64,000 bases of DNA from Nostoc sp. NMS9 (GTDB lineage: Bacteria > Cyanobacteriota > Cyanobacteriia > Cyanobacteriales > Nostocaceae). Of this stretch, positions 1-8,651 are shown piece after piece. The notes beneath the pieces were generated by a model. That model ran no database searches. It saw only the letters and a program-made list of their open reading frames with translations, and had not been told where the DNA came from. Each line of letters starts with the position of its first letter. Position 1 is the first letter of the stretch. Location: the NCBI RefSeq assembly GCF_017114995.1, contig NZ_JABXKL010000032.1, positions 186,001 to 250,000 on the forward strand, read 5' to 3'. The position numbers and the translations under genes were made by a program.

Positions 1-1
1 T

Positions 2-313
2 GAAACACTGCTAGAAATGCTACGACAATTTTTGCAACTAGAATGGATTTTTGACGGCAAGGTAAATGAAATCAAAAAAACCGATACAGATGCTTTGGAT
101 CGACCAAATGAGATGATTTATCCTGGCAAAGAGGTTTTACAAGAATTACTCGAGCTAACACAAGACGGCGATATTCAAAAAATTTTGGAACTAGCCGAGG
201 AACTTTCTAAATCTGATGAGCATTTAAGCATTTTTACCCAGCAGATCGTCCAGCTTGCTAGTAATTTCCAACTTAAACGTTTGGAAACTTTTATTCAACA
301 ATATATCAATTAA
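2..313 (+). CDS. C-terminal end of a hybrid sensor kinase (partial)
   Basis: The frame is open to the left edge, so only the last 103 residues of a longer protein are present. The visible part has the helical tail seen at the end of large cyanobacterial hybrid histidine kinases: a Pro-Gly-Lys-Glu start of a helix, a GDI turn, and the ending FQLKRLETFIQQY. No catalytic domain is visible. The next gene, a receiver/kinase, begins 30 bp downstream on the same strand, so the two probably belong to one two-component signalling operon. The family call rests on tail similarity only and the sensor input is unknown. Confidence 0.6.
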   Translation, partial: ETLLEMLRQFLQLEWIFDGKVNEIKKTDTDALDRPNEMIYPGKEVLQELLELTQDGDIQKILELAEELSKSDEHLSIFTQQIVQLASNFQLKRLETFIQQYIN

Positions 314-343
314 TTTGAGTTAAATTTCAATTGTTAATTCATC

Positions 344-1606
344 ATGCCCAAGACCTCAGATGCTGGATTTATTTTGATTGTGGATGATAATCCAACAAAT
401 TTATCTGTGCTGTGTGAAGCGCTTAATAGTGAGGGTTTTCGTTTTCGGGTTGCAGTCGATGGAGAAAGTGCGATCGCTCAAGCTGAACGCAATCAACCAG
501 AGTTGATTTTGCTGGATGTACAAATGCCCGGTATTGACGGATTTGAAACTTGTCGCCGCCTCAAAGCCAATCCTGTTACCCAAAACATTCCGATTATTTT
601 CACCACTGCTTTAGCAGATACAGAGAGCAAAACGAAGGGATTTTCCCTTGGTGCAGTTGACTATATCCCTAAACCGTTTGCACAAGAGGAAGTCATTGCG
701 AGAGTGCGCGTACATTTACAACTCAAACAATTGACTGAATCTTTGGAACAACAAGTTAGCGATCGCACCAAGGCTTTGCAAAAAGCTCAAGTCCAACTAG
801 TGCAGCAAGAGAAACTATCAACACTCGGAGAGCTAATCGCTGGTATTGGCCATGAAATCAATAACCCTATCAACTTTATTTCCAGCAATATTCCACCCTT
901 GCAAGAACATATTACAGCAGTAACCGAGTTGCTTCTACTATATGAACAAGAGTATCCAAACCCAACAGCCCAAATTACCAATACTATTAAAAACTTGGAT
1001 CTAAACTTTGTTCTCGAAGATATGGGAAAAATCTTGAACTCACTCCAGATAGGAAGCGAAAGAATTCAAAACCTTTCTAATTCACTCCGCAACTTCTCTC
1101 GTTCAGATAGTGATGCCAAAATACCTGCTGATTTGCACCAAGGAATAGATAGTACACTGGTGATTTTACAACACCGCCTCAAGGCTAATGGCGATCGTCC
1201 TGGCATTGAAGTTATTAAAACTTATGGAATATTACCAGAGGTAAACTGCTATCTAGGGCAGATGAATCAAGTATTTATGAACATTTTAGCAAATGCAATT
1301 GATGCCCTTGATGAAGCTATAATAGAAGGCAAAATGAGCAATCTAATTCCTCAGATTAAAATTGCAACAGAAATAGATTCTGAACAATTGGTTATAATTC
1401 GGATTGCTGACAATGGGATTGGTATTCCTGAACGGCTTAAAAAACGCTTGTTTGAGCCGTTGTTTACCACAAAAACTGTTGGAAAAGGTACTGGACTTGG
1501 CTTGTCGATCGCATATCAAATAGTTGTAGAAAAACACAAAGGTGTTTTAGAAGTGAGTTCTCAACCTGGTATGGGAACCGAGTTTATCATCAAAATTCAT
1601 ACATGA
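344..1606 (+). CDS. Receiver-histidine kinase hybrid (two-component signalling)
   Basis: 420 aa, cytoplasmic, no membrane segment. A receiver domain occupies about residues 9-128, with acidic pocket Asp14/Asp15, phospho-acceptor Asp58 (LLDVQMPG) and Lys110 in the IPKPF motif. A coiled-coil linker (about 128-158) leads to a dimerisation/phospho-acceptor domain with His170 in GHEINNP. The C-terminal ATPase domain has an N-box (NILANAID), a G1 box (DNGIGIP) and a G2 box (GKGTGLGLS). Receiver-first kinases of this type usually take phosphate from another kinase and pass it on; the likely partner is the truncated kinase just upstream. Input signal and output are not visible. Confidence 0.93.
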   Translation: MPKTSDAGFILIVDDNPTNLSVLCEALNSEGFRFRVAVDGESAIAQAERNQPELILLDVQMPGIDGFETCRRLKANPVTQNIPIIFTTALADTESKTKGFSLGAVDYIPKPFAQEEVIARVRVHLQLKQLTESLEQQVSDRTKALQKAQVQLVQQEKLSTLGELIAGIGHEINNPINFISSNIPPLQEHITAVTELLLLYEQEYPNPTAQITNTIKNLDLNFVLEDMGKILNSLQIGSERIQNLSNSLRNFSRSDSDAKIPADLHQGIDSTLVILQHRLKANGDRPGIEVIKTYGILPEVNCYLGQMNQVFMNILANAIDALDEAIIEGKMSNLIPQIKIATEIDSEQLVIIRIADNGIGIPERLKKRLFEPLFTTKTVGKGTGLGLSIAYQIVVEKHKGVLEVSSQPGMGTEFIIKIHT

Positions 1607-1704
1607 GAACAATATTTAATTGATTACACAACTGCTTTAGCATTTATCATATTGGAGACTGGGAAAGAATTTTCCTAATACCCAATACTTAATTTATATA
1701 TAGG

Positions 1705-2166
1705 GTGAACCCAACTTTAGATCCTCAATTAATGGCAGAACGCATAGAATCCCTCAAGGCTGGAATAATTGGGGGTTTATCTGTGTGTTTTAGCTTCGTG
1801 ATCGCTAGTCTGTTGAATACTTTAGTACTGGCAAAGTATTTTCAGATACTCGCAAGTCTGCAAAGCGATCTTAACTGGCACTTGTGGGTAAGTGGTGCAG
1901 TTGCAACTTTTACTGGTTTCCTATTTGGTGTCACCTACCGCTATATCATCCGCTCCGATCCAAATCCTCAACTCAAAGCTGGTGGCGTGTTAGCCTTTGG
2001 CTTGGTGCGCGGATTAACTCAGATAGAACTTGGGTGGAATTCTCACAGCACAATTTGGCCTTTTTTGGTGTTGGCTTTTGAAAGTGTGTTGTGGTTTGGA
2101 ATAGCTGCGATCGCTCTTGATCTCGCTATTCAATTCCGTTGGGTTAAACCTTTTTCATCAATCTAA
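1705..2166 (+). CDS. Small integral membrane protein, function unknown
   Basis: 153 aa from a GTG; an in-frame ATG at 1732 (MAERIES) is an equally good start. Three or four hydrophobic segments are visible, at about residues 20-44, 58-82, 92-108 and 117-145, with short loops and few charges. It resembles uncharacterised cyanobacterial membrane proteins but has no motif that suggests a reaction. It lies 98 bp after the histidine kinase on the same strand, so co-transcription is possible but unproven. Confidence 0.7.
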   Translation: MNPTLDPQLMAERIESLKAGIIGGLSVCFSFVIASLLNTLVLAKYFQILASLQSDLNWHLWVSGAVATFTGFLFGVTYRYIIRSDPNPQLKAGGVLAFGLVRGLTQIELGWNSHSTIWPFLVLAFESVLWFGIAAIALDLAIQFRWVKPFSSI

Positions 2167-2548
2167 ATTCCCTTTCTCTAAGTTGTGAAGTTGTAGTCTT
2201 ACAGCTAGCTGTAGTTCAAATAAATCAAAAAGGCTGTAAGCATCACATTTTTGTAATATAATAAATACAATGTGCTTACATAATTAATTGTTTTAGGAGG
2301 CAGGAGGCTCAGTTGGAACCCACGTTTAAAAACGTGGGATTGATGCAAGGACTGCTTTGTATCTCGTGGCACTTTCGGCTCGATACAATTCTTCTTTTAA
2401 ACTGGGCTTTATACCCTGCATAAGCGAATTTTCATTCATACTTCTTTCCTCCTGCCTCCTGCCCTCTGCCTTCTGCCTTTTATTCTAATTGCTCAAAAAA
2501 ATGTATAAATAATTACTAATTTTCATTATCATTACTCTATTACATAAT
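2167..2548. repeat. Intergenic gap with a perfect hairpin and a pyrimidine repeat string
   Basis: 382 bp without a convincing gene. A 9-bp perfect hairpin (cccacgttt/aacgtggg) sits at 2319-2338, similar to the subterminal hairpins of IS200/IS605 elements. On the minus strand next to it is a short ORF-like stretch ending just before the hairpin, which could be an IS relic, but its family could not be established. At 2444-2482 is a CTCCTGCC/CTCTGCC-type degenerate tandem string common in Nostocales intergenic DNA. Confidence 0.5.
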
Positions 2549-3112
2549 ATGAATACTAAAATATCCCACTATTATCTGATAGTCGATTTGGAAGCTACGT
2601 GCTGTGACAGTGGGACTATTCCCCGTCACGAAATGGAAATCATTGAAATCGGTGCTGTGATGCTCAATCGAACAACGTGGGAAATTGATTCAGAGTTTCA
2701 GCAATTCATCCAACCTGTGAGACATCCGCAACTGACAGTTTTTTGCACCGAATTGACTAGCATTCGGCAGCAAGATGTTAACGAAGCGCCAAAATTTTTA
2801 GAGGCAATTTCTCGCTTCAAAGAATGGATTAGTTTATTTCCCAACTATATTTTTTGTTCTTGGGGTAATTACGACAAAAAGCAATTTATTCAAGATTGCG
2901 CGTTTCATAAATTCCCTTATCCTTTTACTTCAGAACACATAAATATCAAAGATGAATTTTCAAAATATCTTGGCGTATCTAAAAAATTTGGCATGGCACA
3001 GGCTCTCAATGAGTTGGGGATAGAATTAAAAGGTATACACCATCGTGGTATTGATGATGCTCACAACATTGCAGCTATTTACAGACAGATGAAAAACAAA
3101 AAACTAAGCTGA
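2549..3112 (+). CDS. DEDDh 3'-5' exonuclease, ERI1/KapD-like
   Basis: 187 aa, a single exonuclease domain of the RNase T/DNA polymerase III epsilon superfamily. The four acidic metal ligands and the general base are visible: Asp13 and Glu15 (VDLEAT, Exo I), Asp109 (NYDKKQF, Exo II), and His165 with Asp170 (HRGIDD, Exo III, Hx4D spacing). The family removes nucleotides from 3' ends of RNA or DNA with two Mg2+ ions. Overall shape (short, no extra nucleic-acid domain, GIHHRGIDDAHNIA ending) is closest to ERI1-like exonucleases, which often act on structured RNA 3' ends. The substrate here is not known. It stands alone between long gaps. Confidence 0.9.
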   Translation: MNTKISHYYLIVDLEATCCDSGTIPRHEMEIIEIGAVMLNRTTWEIDSEFQQFIQPVRHPQLTVFCTELTSIRQQDVNEAPKFLEAISRFKEWISLFPNYIFCSWGNYDKKQFIQDCAFHKFPYPFTSEHINIKDEFSKYLGVSKKFGMAQALNELGIELKGIHHRGIDDAHNIAAIYRQMKNKKLS

Positions 3113-3451
3113 ATAATAGAAAACTTGTAGTAGCATAGCCCAGCTAAAACAGTGGATACAATCTAGCTATTATGGTGTAAACAAGATGTTCACACGGTCA
3201 TACGAAACACCCATAGCACAATAAAAATTAAGAGTTGGATTGATAATTATTCTTCTTGGTCAAAGAGATTTTTTGGTTACATAGTTTGAATTATAGGTTT
3301 AAAAAATAAAACTTTAGCTATATCTATTTTTGCTTGAATTAACTGACAACTAAGGTAATATATATAAATAATATTTGGCTTAGTGTAACTGCAAAATAAC
3401 AGTCTACGATCGGGTTAGAAGCTAATAATATTGATTTTGAGGCTACAATTT
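3113..3451. other. AT-rich intergenic region upstream of the superoxide dismutase
   Basis: 339 bp with no ORF, hairpin or repeat that could be recognised. It should contain the promoter of the downstream gene, but no convincing -35/-10 pair could be assigned. Confidence 0.4.
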
Positions 3452-4249
3452 ATGATCGGATTTTGGCGAAAAAAAATAGTTTTTTTCTTCACAACAATTG
3501 TGTTGACAATTCTGCTAATTTCTCATGAACCAGTACCAATAGCTGAGGCACAAACTTCTACACCAACAGTTGCTAGACCGTTTGCCACCGTAGCTTATCC
3601 TAATAGATCATTAAGTGCTTCTCCCGCACAGCTACCACCATTGCCTTATGCTTATGGGGCACTAGGAAAAGCGATAGATGCTGAAACGATGAAATTGCAT
3701 CACGACGCACATCATGCTAGCTACGTCAAGAACTTAAATGATGCATTGAAGCAGTATCCAGATTTGCAAAAAAGAAGTGTTGAAGGTTTACTAGTGAATT
3801 TGAACAGCGTACCTGAAGATATTCGGACAAAGGTACGTAATAACGCTGGTGGTCATCTCAACCACACGATTTTTTGGCAACTGATGAGTCCCCAAGGTGG
3901 AGGACAACCATCAGGAGCGATCGCTCAAGAAATTAACCAAACTTTTGGCAGTTTTGATGCCTTTAAACAACAGTTTAACGCAGCGGGCGCAGCTCGTTTC
4001 GGTAGTGGTTGGGTTTGGTTAGTACGCAATCCTCAAAAGCAACTCCAGATTGTCACCACAGCAAATCAGGATAACCCGATTATGGAAGGTTCATATCCGA
4101 TTATGGGTAACGATCTATGGGAACACGCTTATTACCTGAAATATCGCAACCGTCGAGCTGAGTATTTGGATAATTGGTGGAATGTGGTGAATTGGCCGCA
4201 GATTAACAGGCGATACCTTTCTTTCTCTATGGGACGCTCCCCGAACTGA
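3452..4249 (+). CDS. sodA: Exported Mn-type superoxide dismutase
   Basis: Converts superoxide to H2O2 and O2. The ATG at 3452 is preferred over an in-frame TTG at 3431 because it starts directly with a signal/anchor segment (MIGFWRKK followed by about 18 hydrophobic residues), so the enzyme is probably tethered to a membrane or periplasmic/lumenal. The SOD fold follows: [13 protein letters not shown], first His ligand in KLHHDAHH, second in [10 protein letters not shown], Asp and His ligands in [11 protein letters not shown]. Gly-Gly before HLNH and GSGWVWL favour manganese over iron. Normal SOD sequence ends near PQINRRY; the last dozen codons and the stop come from an intergenic palindromic repeat (about 4220-4262), giving an atypical tail. 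Confidence 0.95.
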   Translation: MIGFWRKKIVFFFTTIVLTILLISHEPVPIAEAQTSTPTVARPFATVAYPNRSLSASPAQLPPLPYAYGALGKAIDAETMKLHHDAHHASYVKNLNDALKQYPDLQKRSVEGLLVNLNSVPEDIRTKVRNNAGGHLNHTIFWQLMSPQGGGQPSGAIAQEINQTFGSFDAFKQQFNAAGAARFGSGWVWLVRNPQKQLQIVTTANQDNPIMEGSYPIMGNDLWEHAYYLKYRNRRAEYLDNWWNVVNWPQINRRYLSFSMGRSPN

Positions 4250-4265
4250 ACGCTACGCAAAGGGC
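4220..4265. repeat. Palindromic GGGACGCT/GCTACGC repeat reaching into the SOD 3' end
   Basis: The string tatgggacgctcc...gaacgctacgcaaaggg belongs to the same repeat family as the copies at 4904-4983, 11217-11244 and 41125-41175. It starts inside the last codons of the superoxide dismutase gene and supplies its stop codon. Confidence 0.6.
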
Positions 4266-4435
4266 TGGTAAACTACCCTATTTTCATCAGGTTTTACATA
4301 CTATGCACATTATCCAGTCTAAATAGGTAGGCGTAAATCTTTATCGTTGGGATAAGGCAGGAGGTCACTGAGCAAAATGGCACTAAGAAAAGCCGAAACA
4401 CTTGCGGTTTAAGTAGTTTGCAATTGCTTGCTTAA

Positions 4436-4636
4436 TTTTCACTCAAACACGAATACATCATCCCGAATGATGCCCCACGTCCGACCTATGCTAGTCAGTG
4501 CAAAGCGTTGACTGCTGCCAAAAAAGACTTTCCTGAACTAAAAAAGGTACAATCTCAAGTTTTGCAACAAACCCTAAAACGTCTTGAGGTTGCATTTGTG
4601 GCAATGTGGGAACGCAATCACGGCTTTCCCAGATAA
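4436..4636 (+). pseudogene. Fragment of IS200/IS605-type TnpB (OrfB)
   Basis: Read from 4436, this frame gives about 66 codons matching the N-terminal third of TnpB proteins: a PTYASQCKALTAAKK stretch, then SQVLQQTLKRLE and a final HGFPR, where intact proteins continue with FK and the RuvC-like nuclease. Here a TAA follows at once. There is no start codon and no nuclease domain, so the gene is dead. Thirteen bases downstream lies an IS605-style end hairpin (4649-4669), which means the middle and end of tnpB have been deleted and the N-terminal part joined to the right end. The relic is therefore an internally deleted, non-autonomous derivative. Confidence 0.75.
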
Positions 4637-4648
4637 ATTCATTGGAAT

Positions 4649-4669
4649 CCCCGAATTTCTAATTCGGGG
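4649..4669. mobile_element. Right-end hairpin of a decayed IS200/IS605 element
   Basis: Perfect stem ccccgaatt/aattcgggg with a 3-nt loop, directly behind the TnpB fragment. IS200/IS605 transposons carry such subterminal hairpins as TnpA recognition sites. A 17-bp inverted repeat (atggcactaagaaaagc) flanks the whole relic at 4377-4393 and 4733-4749, so the decayed element probably spans about 4370-4750. No tnpA is visible. Confidence 0.6.
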
Positions 4670-4756
4670 AGTGTCAATCCTCCACTTTTCAAGAGACTTA
4701 AAAGCTGTAGTGCTTATTCCGCATAGTTTAGAGCTTTTCTTAGTGCCATTCGCCTC

Positions 4757-4983
4757 TGGCTGGAAATGCACATCATTGCGGCAGAACCGCAAATCTTGAG
4801 GCGGAGCCTCAACGACGGGCATTCCCAGTCTCCGACTGGAAACGAGACAATATCTAAAAGCTCATTTCTAGGATGACTTTCACATTAAGTTGACACCAAT
4901 GCTTTTCTACGAGACGCTTTGCGTAGCTTGCTTCCACGTTCGCGTAGCGTCCCGTAGGGAAGTGGTACGGCAAGCTCAGGGCA
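4757..4983. repeat. Cluster of short palindromes and GCGTAGC-type repeats
   Basis: A run of small perfect hairpins (tgcggcagaaccgca, tgaggcggagcctca, ccagtctccgactgg) at 4770-4845 is followed at 4904-4983 by the interspersed repeat containing gagacgctttgcgtagc and cgtagcgtcccgtaggga. Such strings recur across heterocystous cyanobacterial genomes; their role is unknown. No gene is seen between 4670 and 5056. Confidence 0.55.
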
Positions 4984-5056
4984 TCGTAGTGAACATCGTA
5001 GACATTGCTGGAAACTAGCGCTCTAACTTTTCGCTAAATCCCCTTATGTAACATAA

Positions 5057-6397
5057 TTACGAATGACGGATTTTTAAAGATCGGTGTTTGTTACGGACTA
5101 TCCATAGTAGAACAATTAGCAATACAAGCGCTTTGATCGTTGATGGCTCCATTACCTTTTTCACTTCGGTGGGGGTTTGAGGAGTAACATTACACGGAAC
5201 TTCAATGATCTGTGTGTGATCGGAACCATTACCACTAGGAGTGAGATCGCATTCGCCTTTACTGGTCAGAGACAAAGGTGCATTTTCTGGAGAAACAGGT
5301 GTAGGTGGTTGAGCTGGAGAAACAGGTGGTTGAGCTGAAGAAACAGATGGTTGAGCTGAAGAACTATCGCCACTCAGTAGTAGAAGCAGAATTAAACCAA
5401 GACCCCCAACGCCGATTATTGGCCAAAGTGGAAAGGAATTAGAACTGTCTGGTACCAAGACATCTCCCGTAGAGCCAGGGAAAGCATCAAAAGCTATTGT
5501 TTCTCCATCCAAGGCTAGTGGATTGTCACTCAGCAAAGTATCTCCCGCGATATCTTCTCCTAATATCTGATTAAATTCCGCTGGAATCGCATTGTTGGGG
5601 CGTCCGAGTTCCCCACCTTCTTCGGAGTATGGAAAGGATAGTACTTCAAAAATCTTCTGTTGGAGTTGGTTCTGATCTCCAGAACTCAACGCATCCAAGC
5701 CTGTAGAGATTTTATCTAAATAAAAATTTGTCATCTCTGGCGATAGACCTAGAGACTGAATCTGCTCTTGAATGTTAGAAATTTTTGAGGCTTCTTCAAA
5801 CAGCAATCGTCCGTATGACAATTTTAGGTCTAGTAATCCATTACGAAGGCTAACAGAGTCATTGACTCCTGAATATGGCGCCCAGTAAAACTGTTTGGTT
5901 ACAAGTCCAAGTCCTTCTACTGGATTGCGACCAAAAGGTTGTCCAAGAAGATATTGAGATCCATCCATGATTGCGGGAGATGCGTTTCTCCAAAATGAAG
6001 CGTAAGGCACCGCAGAGAGATTAGGATTATTGCCGTAGAAGCTAGCGAAATTCTGGAAGTTTTTCTCCCCACCGGCTGCTCGGATCAGAAGGTTTTGATA
6101 ACTAGTCCCATTGTTTAACTCCACTAATCGTTGGATTACCGATCCAGTCTTATTGCAGGTCAGACCAAATCCCACATCACATCCAGGAATGACTCGCATC
6201 TTGCTCAAATTCTGGTTATTAATTTGGTACTGGAGATACTCAGACTCCAGTCCTTGTTGGATGCCATAGCGTCCAACATTTAGCTGTGCAAAAGCAGACT
6301 GACACGTAGTGAGTACTACTGCAACAGATGAAAATGCGATCGCTGCAAAGCGAACTACCTTCGGCATCGCAATTCTTTGAACAATTGATTTAGACAA
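5057..6397 (-). CDS. Secreted protein with C-terminal PEP-CTERM-like anchor
   Basis: 446 aa. The TTG start is supported by GGAGG six bases upstream; an ATG eleven codons in is the alternative. An N-terminal signal peptide (about residues 15-38) ends in AFAQ. The body is polar with Cys pairs (PGCDVGFGLTCN) and matches no family I recognise. Residues around 325-345 form a hydrophobic segment (IIGVGGLGLILLLLL), followed by a Pro/Ser/Ala-Gln repeat linker and two more Cys. The C-terminus, EPSTIKALVLLIVLLW then basic residues, resembles a PEP-CTERM sorting signal processed by exosortase. A surface or extracellular role is inferred. The same-strand gene upstream (6567-7208) is also secreted and may be co-expressed. 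Confidence 0.8.
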   Translation of the reverse strand: MSKSIVQRIAMPKVVRFAAIAFSSVAVVLTTCQSAFAQLNVGRYGIQQGLESEYLQYQINNQNLSKMRVIPGCDVGFGLTCNKTGSVIQRLVELNNGTSYQNLLIRAAGGEKNFQNFASFYGNNPNLSAVPYASFWRNASPAIMDGSQYLLGQPFGRNPVEGLGLVTKQFYWAPYSGVNDSVSLRNGLLDLKLSYGRLLFEEASKISNIQEQIQSLGLSPEMTNFYLDKISTGLDALSSGDQNQLQQKIFEVLSFPYSEEGGELGRPNNAIPAEFNQILGEDIAGDTLLSDNPLALDGETIAFDAFPGSTGDVLVPDSSNSFPLWPIIGVGGLGLILLLLLSGDSSSAQPSVSSAQPPVSPAQPPTPVSPENAPLSLTSKGECDLTPSGNGSDHTQIIEVPCNVTPQTPTEVKKVMEPSTIKALVLLIVLLWIVRNKHRSLKIRHS

Positions 6398-6424
6398 GAT
6401 GCACCTCCACTAAACGACAGCAAT

Positions 6425-6566
6425 TTAATTGGGCATGGGGCATTGGGGATTGGGCATTGAGAAGAGACAAGGTAGACAAGGAAGAGGGGGGAGACAAGGG
6501 AGAGGCTTGTTCAATAATTCCCCCTTGTCCCCTTGTCTCCCCATTCCCCAGTCCCCATTCCCCAAT
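6425..6566. repeat. Low-complexity inverted repeat (ggggattgggcat / gacaaggg)
   Basis: Purine-rich GGGGCATTGGGGATTGGGCAT and GACAAGG strings on the left pair with CCCTTGTCTCCCC and CCCCATTCCCC on the right, forming a long imperfect hairpin between two same-strand secreted-protein genes. It could attenuate read-through from the upstream gene. Similar strings occur at about 29270-29350. Confidence 0.6.
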
Positions 6567-7208
6567 TCAACTCTTAGGTAAATAAATGTTGATCGTGATT
6601 CCCGTTCCTTTAAGGTTTCCTGATGAGAGTGTGTGATATAAAACCATCGCCCGGTTTGGTTGGTCAAAAAGATACCCACGACGTGTAGGTTTGATCTTCC
6701 CTTCCTTGACTAAGGAAACGAAGGCTTGTAGATATCTACGTATACCTTGACGGTTCTCTTTGGTAGTATTCGTATGATGCTCAATCAGCATCATAAAGAA
6801 GTCCAAGCTACGATTTTCCTGCCCTTGAATCAGACTGCCCTCATCTAGGAAAGAACTTGCTATAAGCCTGCTATTAACTTGTTTGACCTTAAATAAAGTA
6901 AAGTAACGTCCTTCTTTTTTAGGATCGTTCGCATAACAGACCCAGGAACCCTCTTTATTTTGTGTAAAACCCTGTTCAGCAAGGTAAGAAAGCAAAGAAT
7001 TACTTGCTTTAGTTTGTGGTGGAGGTAATAAATCTTCAATGGGATCTAAAGAGCAAATCCTCTGTGTTGTTTTCCGTGGATAAACAGCAGGAGTCTGCTG
7101 GGTATTGACGCGAAAGGGCTTGTCATCAGACATTGCCATGCTAGACATTGCAGCCAACGCAGATACTTGGAGAACGATCGCTCCAAACAAACGAACTATG
7201 ATATTCAT
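6567..7208 (-). CDS. Secreted protein of unknown function
   Basis: 213 aa with an ATG start preceded by AGGAA. A signal peptide covers about residues 1-27 (hydrophobic run ending AMS). The mature part has two Cys (ICSLDP and WVCYAND), a proline stretch (LLPPPQ) and mixed alpha/beta character, but no motif I can link to a family. It is followed on the same strand by the PEP-CTERM-like protein 170 bp away, so the pair may form a cell-surface unit. Confidence 0.75.
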   Translation of the reverse strand: MNIIVRLFGAIVLQVSALAAMSSMAMSDDKPFRVNTQQTPAVYPRKTTQRICSLDPIEDLLPPPQTKASNSLLSYLAEQGFTQNKEGSWVCYANDPKKEGRYFTLFKVKQVNSRLIASSFLDEGSLIQGQENRSLDFFMMLIEHHTNTTKENRQGIRRYLQAFVSLVKEGKIKPTRRGYLFDQPNRAMVLYHTLSSGNLKGTGITINIYLPKS

Positions 7209-8226
7209 GTTTTTCCTGTTACTCTTACTGACTTTGTGAATAATCGAATTTTCACTAGATCGAGATTGATCTAGCAGTCCTAAATTATTTGTTAAATTTA
7301 AGTGTTTGCCTGATTTGATCGAGGGTAGCTTAAGTTTTCACTAATCAAATAGGACTTTTATATATAGGTAACTAAGCACAAAGAGAATCAATATCTAAAT
7401 AAAACACACAATGTTAATGTCTTCTTGACAAGACAAATTCGGCTTTTTGATATTTTTACATATACAAAAAACTATTGACATTGTGTCAAAACTTTTCTAT
7501 TTCCTCTTGTCTAATTTTTTGCCATCCTAAGAGGGTTGTATGCCTTTCTCGCTGGCTATGATGATTCCTAAAAAAGAGCTTTAGTTAGCTCTTTAGTACC
7601 TTATATAAGCAGAGTTTCAAAAGCTCTGTGCTTTGCACATTAGGGCTTTTGTTGATTTCCTGGATAGGTTGAATAATTTTTTGTTTTTTGGAGGTAGCAC
7701 ACCTAACTAGCTGTTTCAGCATGGTTACAAATTGATGTATAAAATAATATCTCCCTGACAGTAAGATAATATTACCATGAGCTTGATACATGCAACAGTA
7801 TTGTGGACAGTTGTCAAAGTTGTACACTGGGAATCGTAACTACCTCTTCATTAAATTTCATAGCAAATAGGTGAGAGGCAAGCTTAATCTATTTACACAC
7901 TATTAGTATTTAAGAACTTAATACTATTGTTAGTAAAGCACTAATGGTATGTCTTAAATATAACTTTAATTGAAATAAAACACGTATAACTAATAGATTG
8001 CGATCGCTAACCCAAGTTTTTAATTATCCTGTCAGACGATGTCTATAATGGGCTACGCCTATGCCCCAAACAAAGTTAAGTTAGATTACAAGTATAAAAT
8101 TTGCGATTTAGCATGCTGTTACTATTGTTGCCACAGACCTTATAAGCCTGTAAGACAGAGATTTACGACTTCTCTAATACCAATTCAAAAAATATTTGCG
8201 ACAGATAGGGCATCCAAAATAAAATC
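7209..8226. other. Long gap with no supported gene
   Basis: About 1 kb, AT-rich. Two short ORFs (minus 7585-7827, plus 8039-8230) have unnatural composition and no family likeness. The only clear structure is a minus-strand terminator at 7569-7593, which hints that something is transcribed leftward from within 7.6-8.2 kb. Confidence 0.4.
7569..7593 (-). terminator. Rho-independent terminator without an obvious gene
   Basis: Read on the minus strand: AAAGAGCT, a 5-nt loop, AGCTCTTT running directly into a T tract (six T) and AGG. The 80-codon ORF at 7585-7827 ends inside it, but that ORF looks non-coding, so the terminator may serve a small RNA or an unrecognised peptide gene. Confidence 0.6.
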
Positions 8227-8266
8227 ATAGCCTCAACATTATCAACCTGAATAATGTTGAGGCTAT
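8227..8266. terminator. 16-bp perfect hairpin downstream of the GlsB gene
   Basis: Perfect stem atagcctcaacattat/ataatgttgaggctat with an 8-nt loop. On the minus strand it is followed by GATTTTATTTTGG, a weak T-rich run, so it could terminate the GlsB-type transcript about 110 bp after its stop codon. A second inverted repeat (agaacttacgca/tgcgtaagttct, 8310-8353), an interspersed repeat type in these genomes, lies between them. Confidence 0.5.
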
Positions 8267-8378
8267 CAGCATGACAAGCGACAAATTCTGTCAAGAATTG
8301 TTGATAAACAGAACTTACGCATTGACAGGTAAGACAAAAAGTGCGTAAGTTCTAAATTAGTTAATTCAATTTAATTTA

Positions 8379-8651
8379 TTACAAAGCACTGCGGCTAGTT
8401 AACGCATTCCACAAGAAGACTGCAACAATTGCACCCAGAACTGCCACTGCAATACCCGGAATACTCAAAGAGGGAGCCGCTAGAGCAAAGCTTCCTGTAC
8501 TGAAGAATACACCCAAACTACCACCAATAAAAGCACCAACGATTCCTAATAAAATTGTTGCTAAAATTCCGCCGCCTTGATGACCGGGGTAGATAGCCTT
8601 TGCGATCGCACCAGCAATTAGACCTAAAACAATCCAAGCAAGAATATTCAT
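8379..8651 (-). CDS. GlsB/YeaQ/YmgE-family stress membrane protein
   Basis: 90 aa from the ATG at 8651; the frame extends upstream but family members begin with this MNILAWIVLGLIAGAIAK. Three hydrophobic segments with the family's Gly-rich pattern: an Ala/Gly helix containing IAKAIYPG, a short loop (HQGGG), then ILLGIVGAFIGGSLG and a final helix. The family (transglycosylase-associated protein) is an inner-membrane protein induced by stress in many bacteria, but its biochemical role is not known. No partner gene is adjacent. Confidence 0.88.
   Translation of the reverse strand: MNILAWIVLGLIAGAIAKAIYPGHQGGGILATILLGIVGAFIGGSLGVFFSTGSFALAAPSLSIPGIAVAVLGAIVAVFLWNALTSRSAL

Noticed and set aside
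4574..4822. Overlapping ORFs on both strands
   Set aside because: They run through hairpins and the IS relic; only the TnpB-frame fragment at 4436-4636 shows family likeness.
6425..6679. 84-aa minus-strand ORF
   Set aside because: Overlaps the 3' end of the accepted secreted-protein gene and translates the low-complexity inverted repeat.
7585..7827. 80-aa minus-strand ORF
   Set aside because: Unnatural composition, no ribosome site; ends inside a terminator, kept only as a possible transcript.
8039..8230. 63-aa plus-strand ORF
   Set aside because: Cys/Tyr-rich random-looking sequence starting in a repeat (gggctacgcc); no family likeness.
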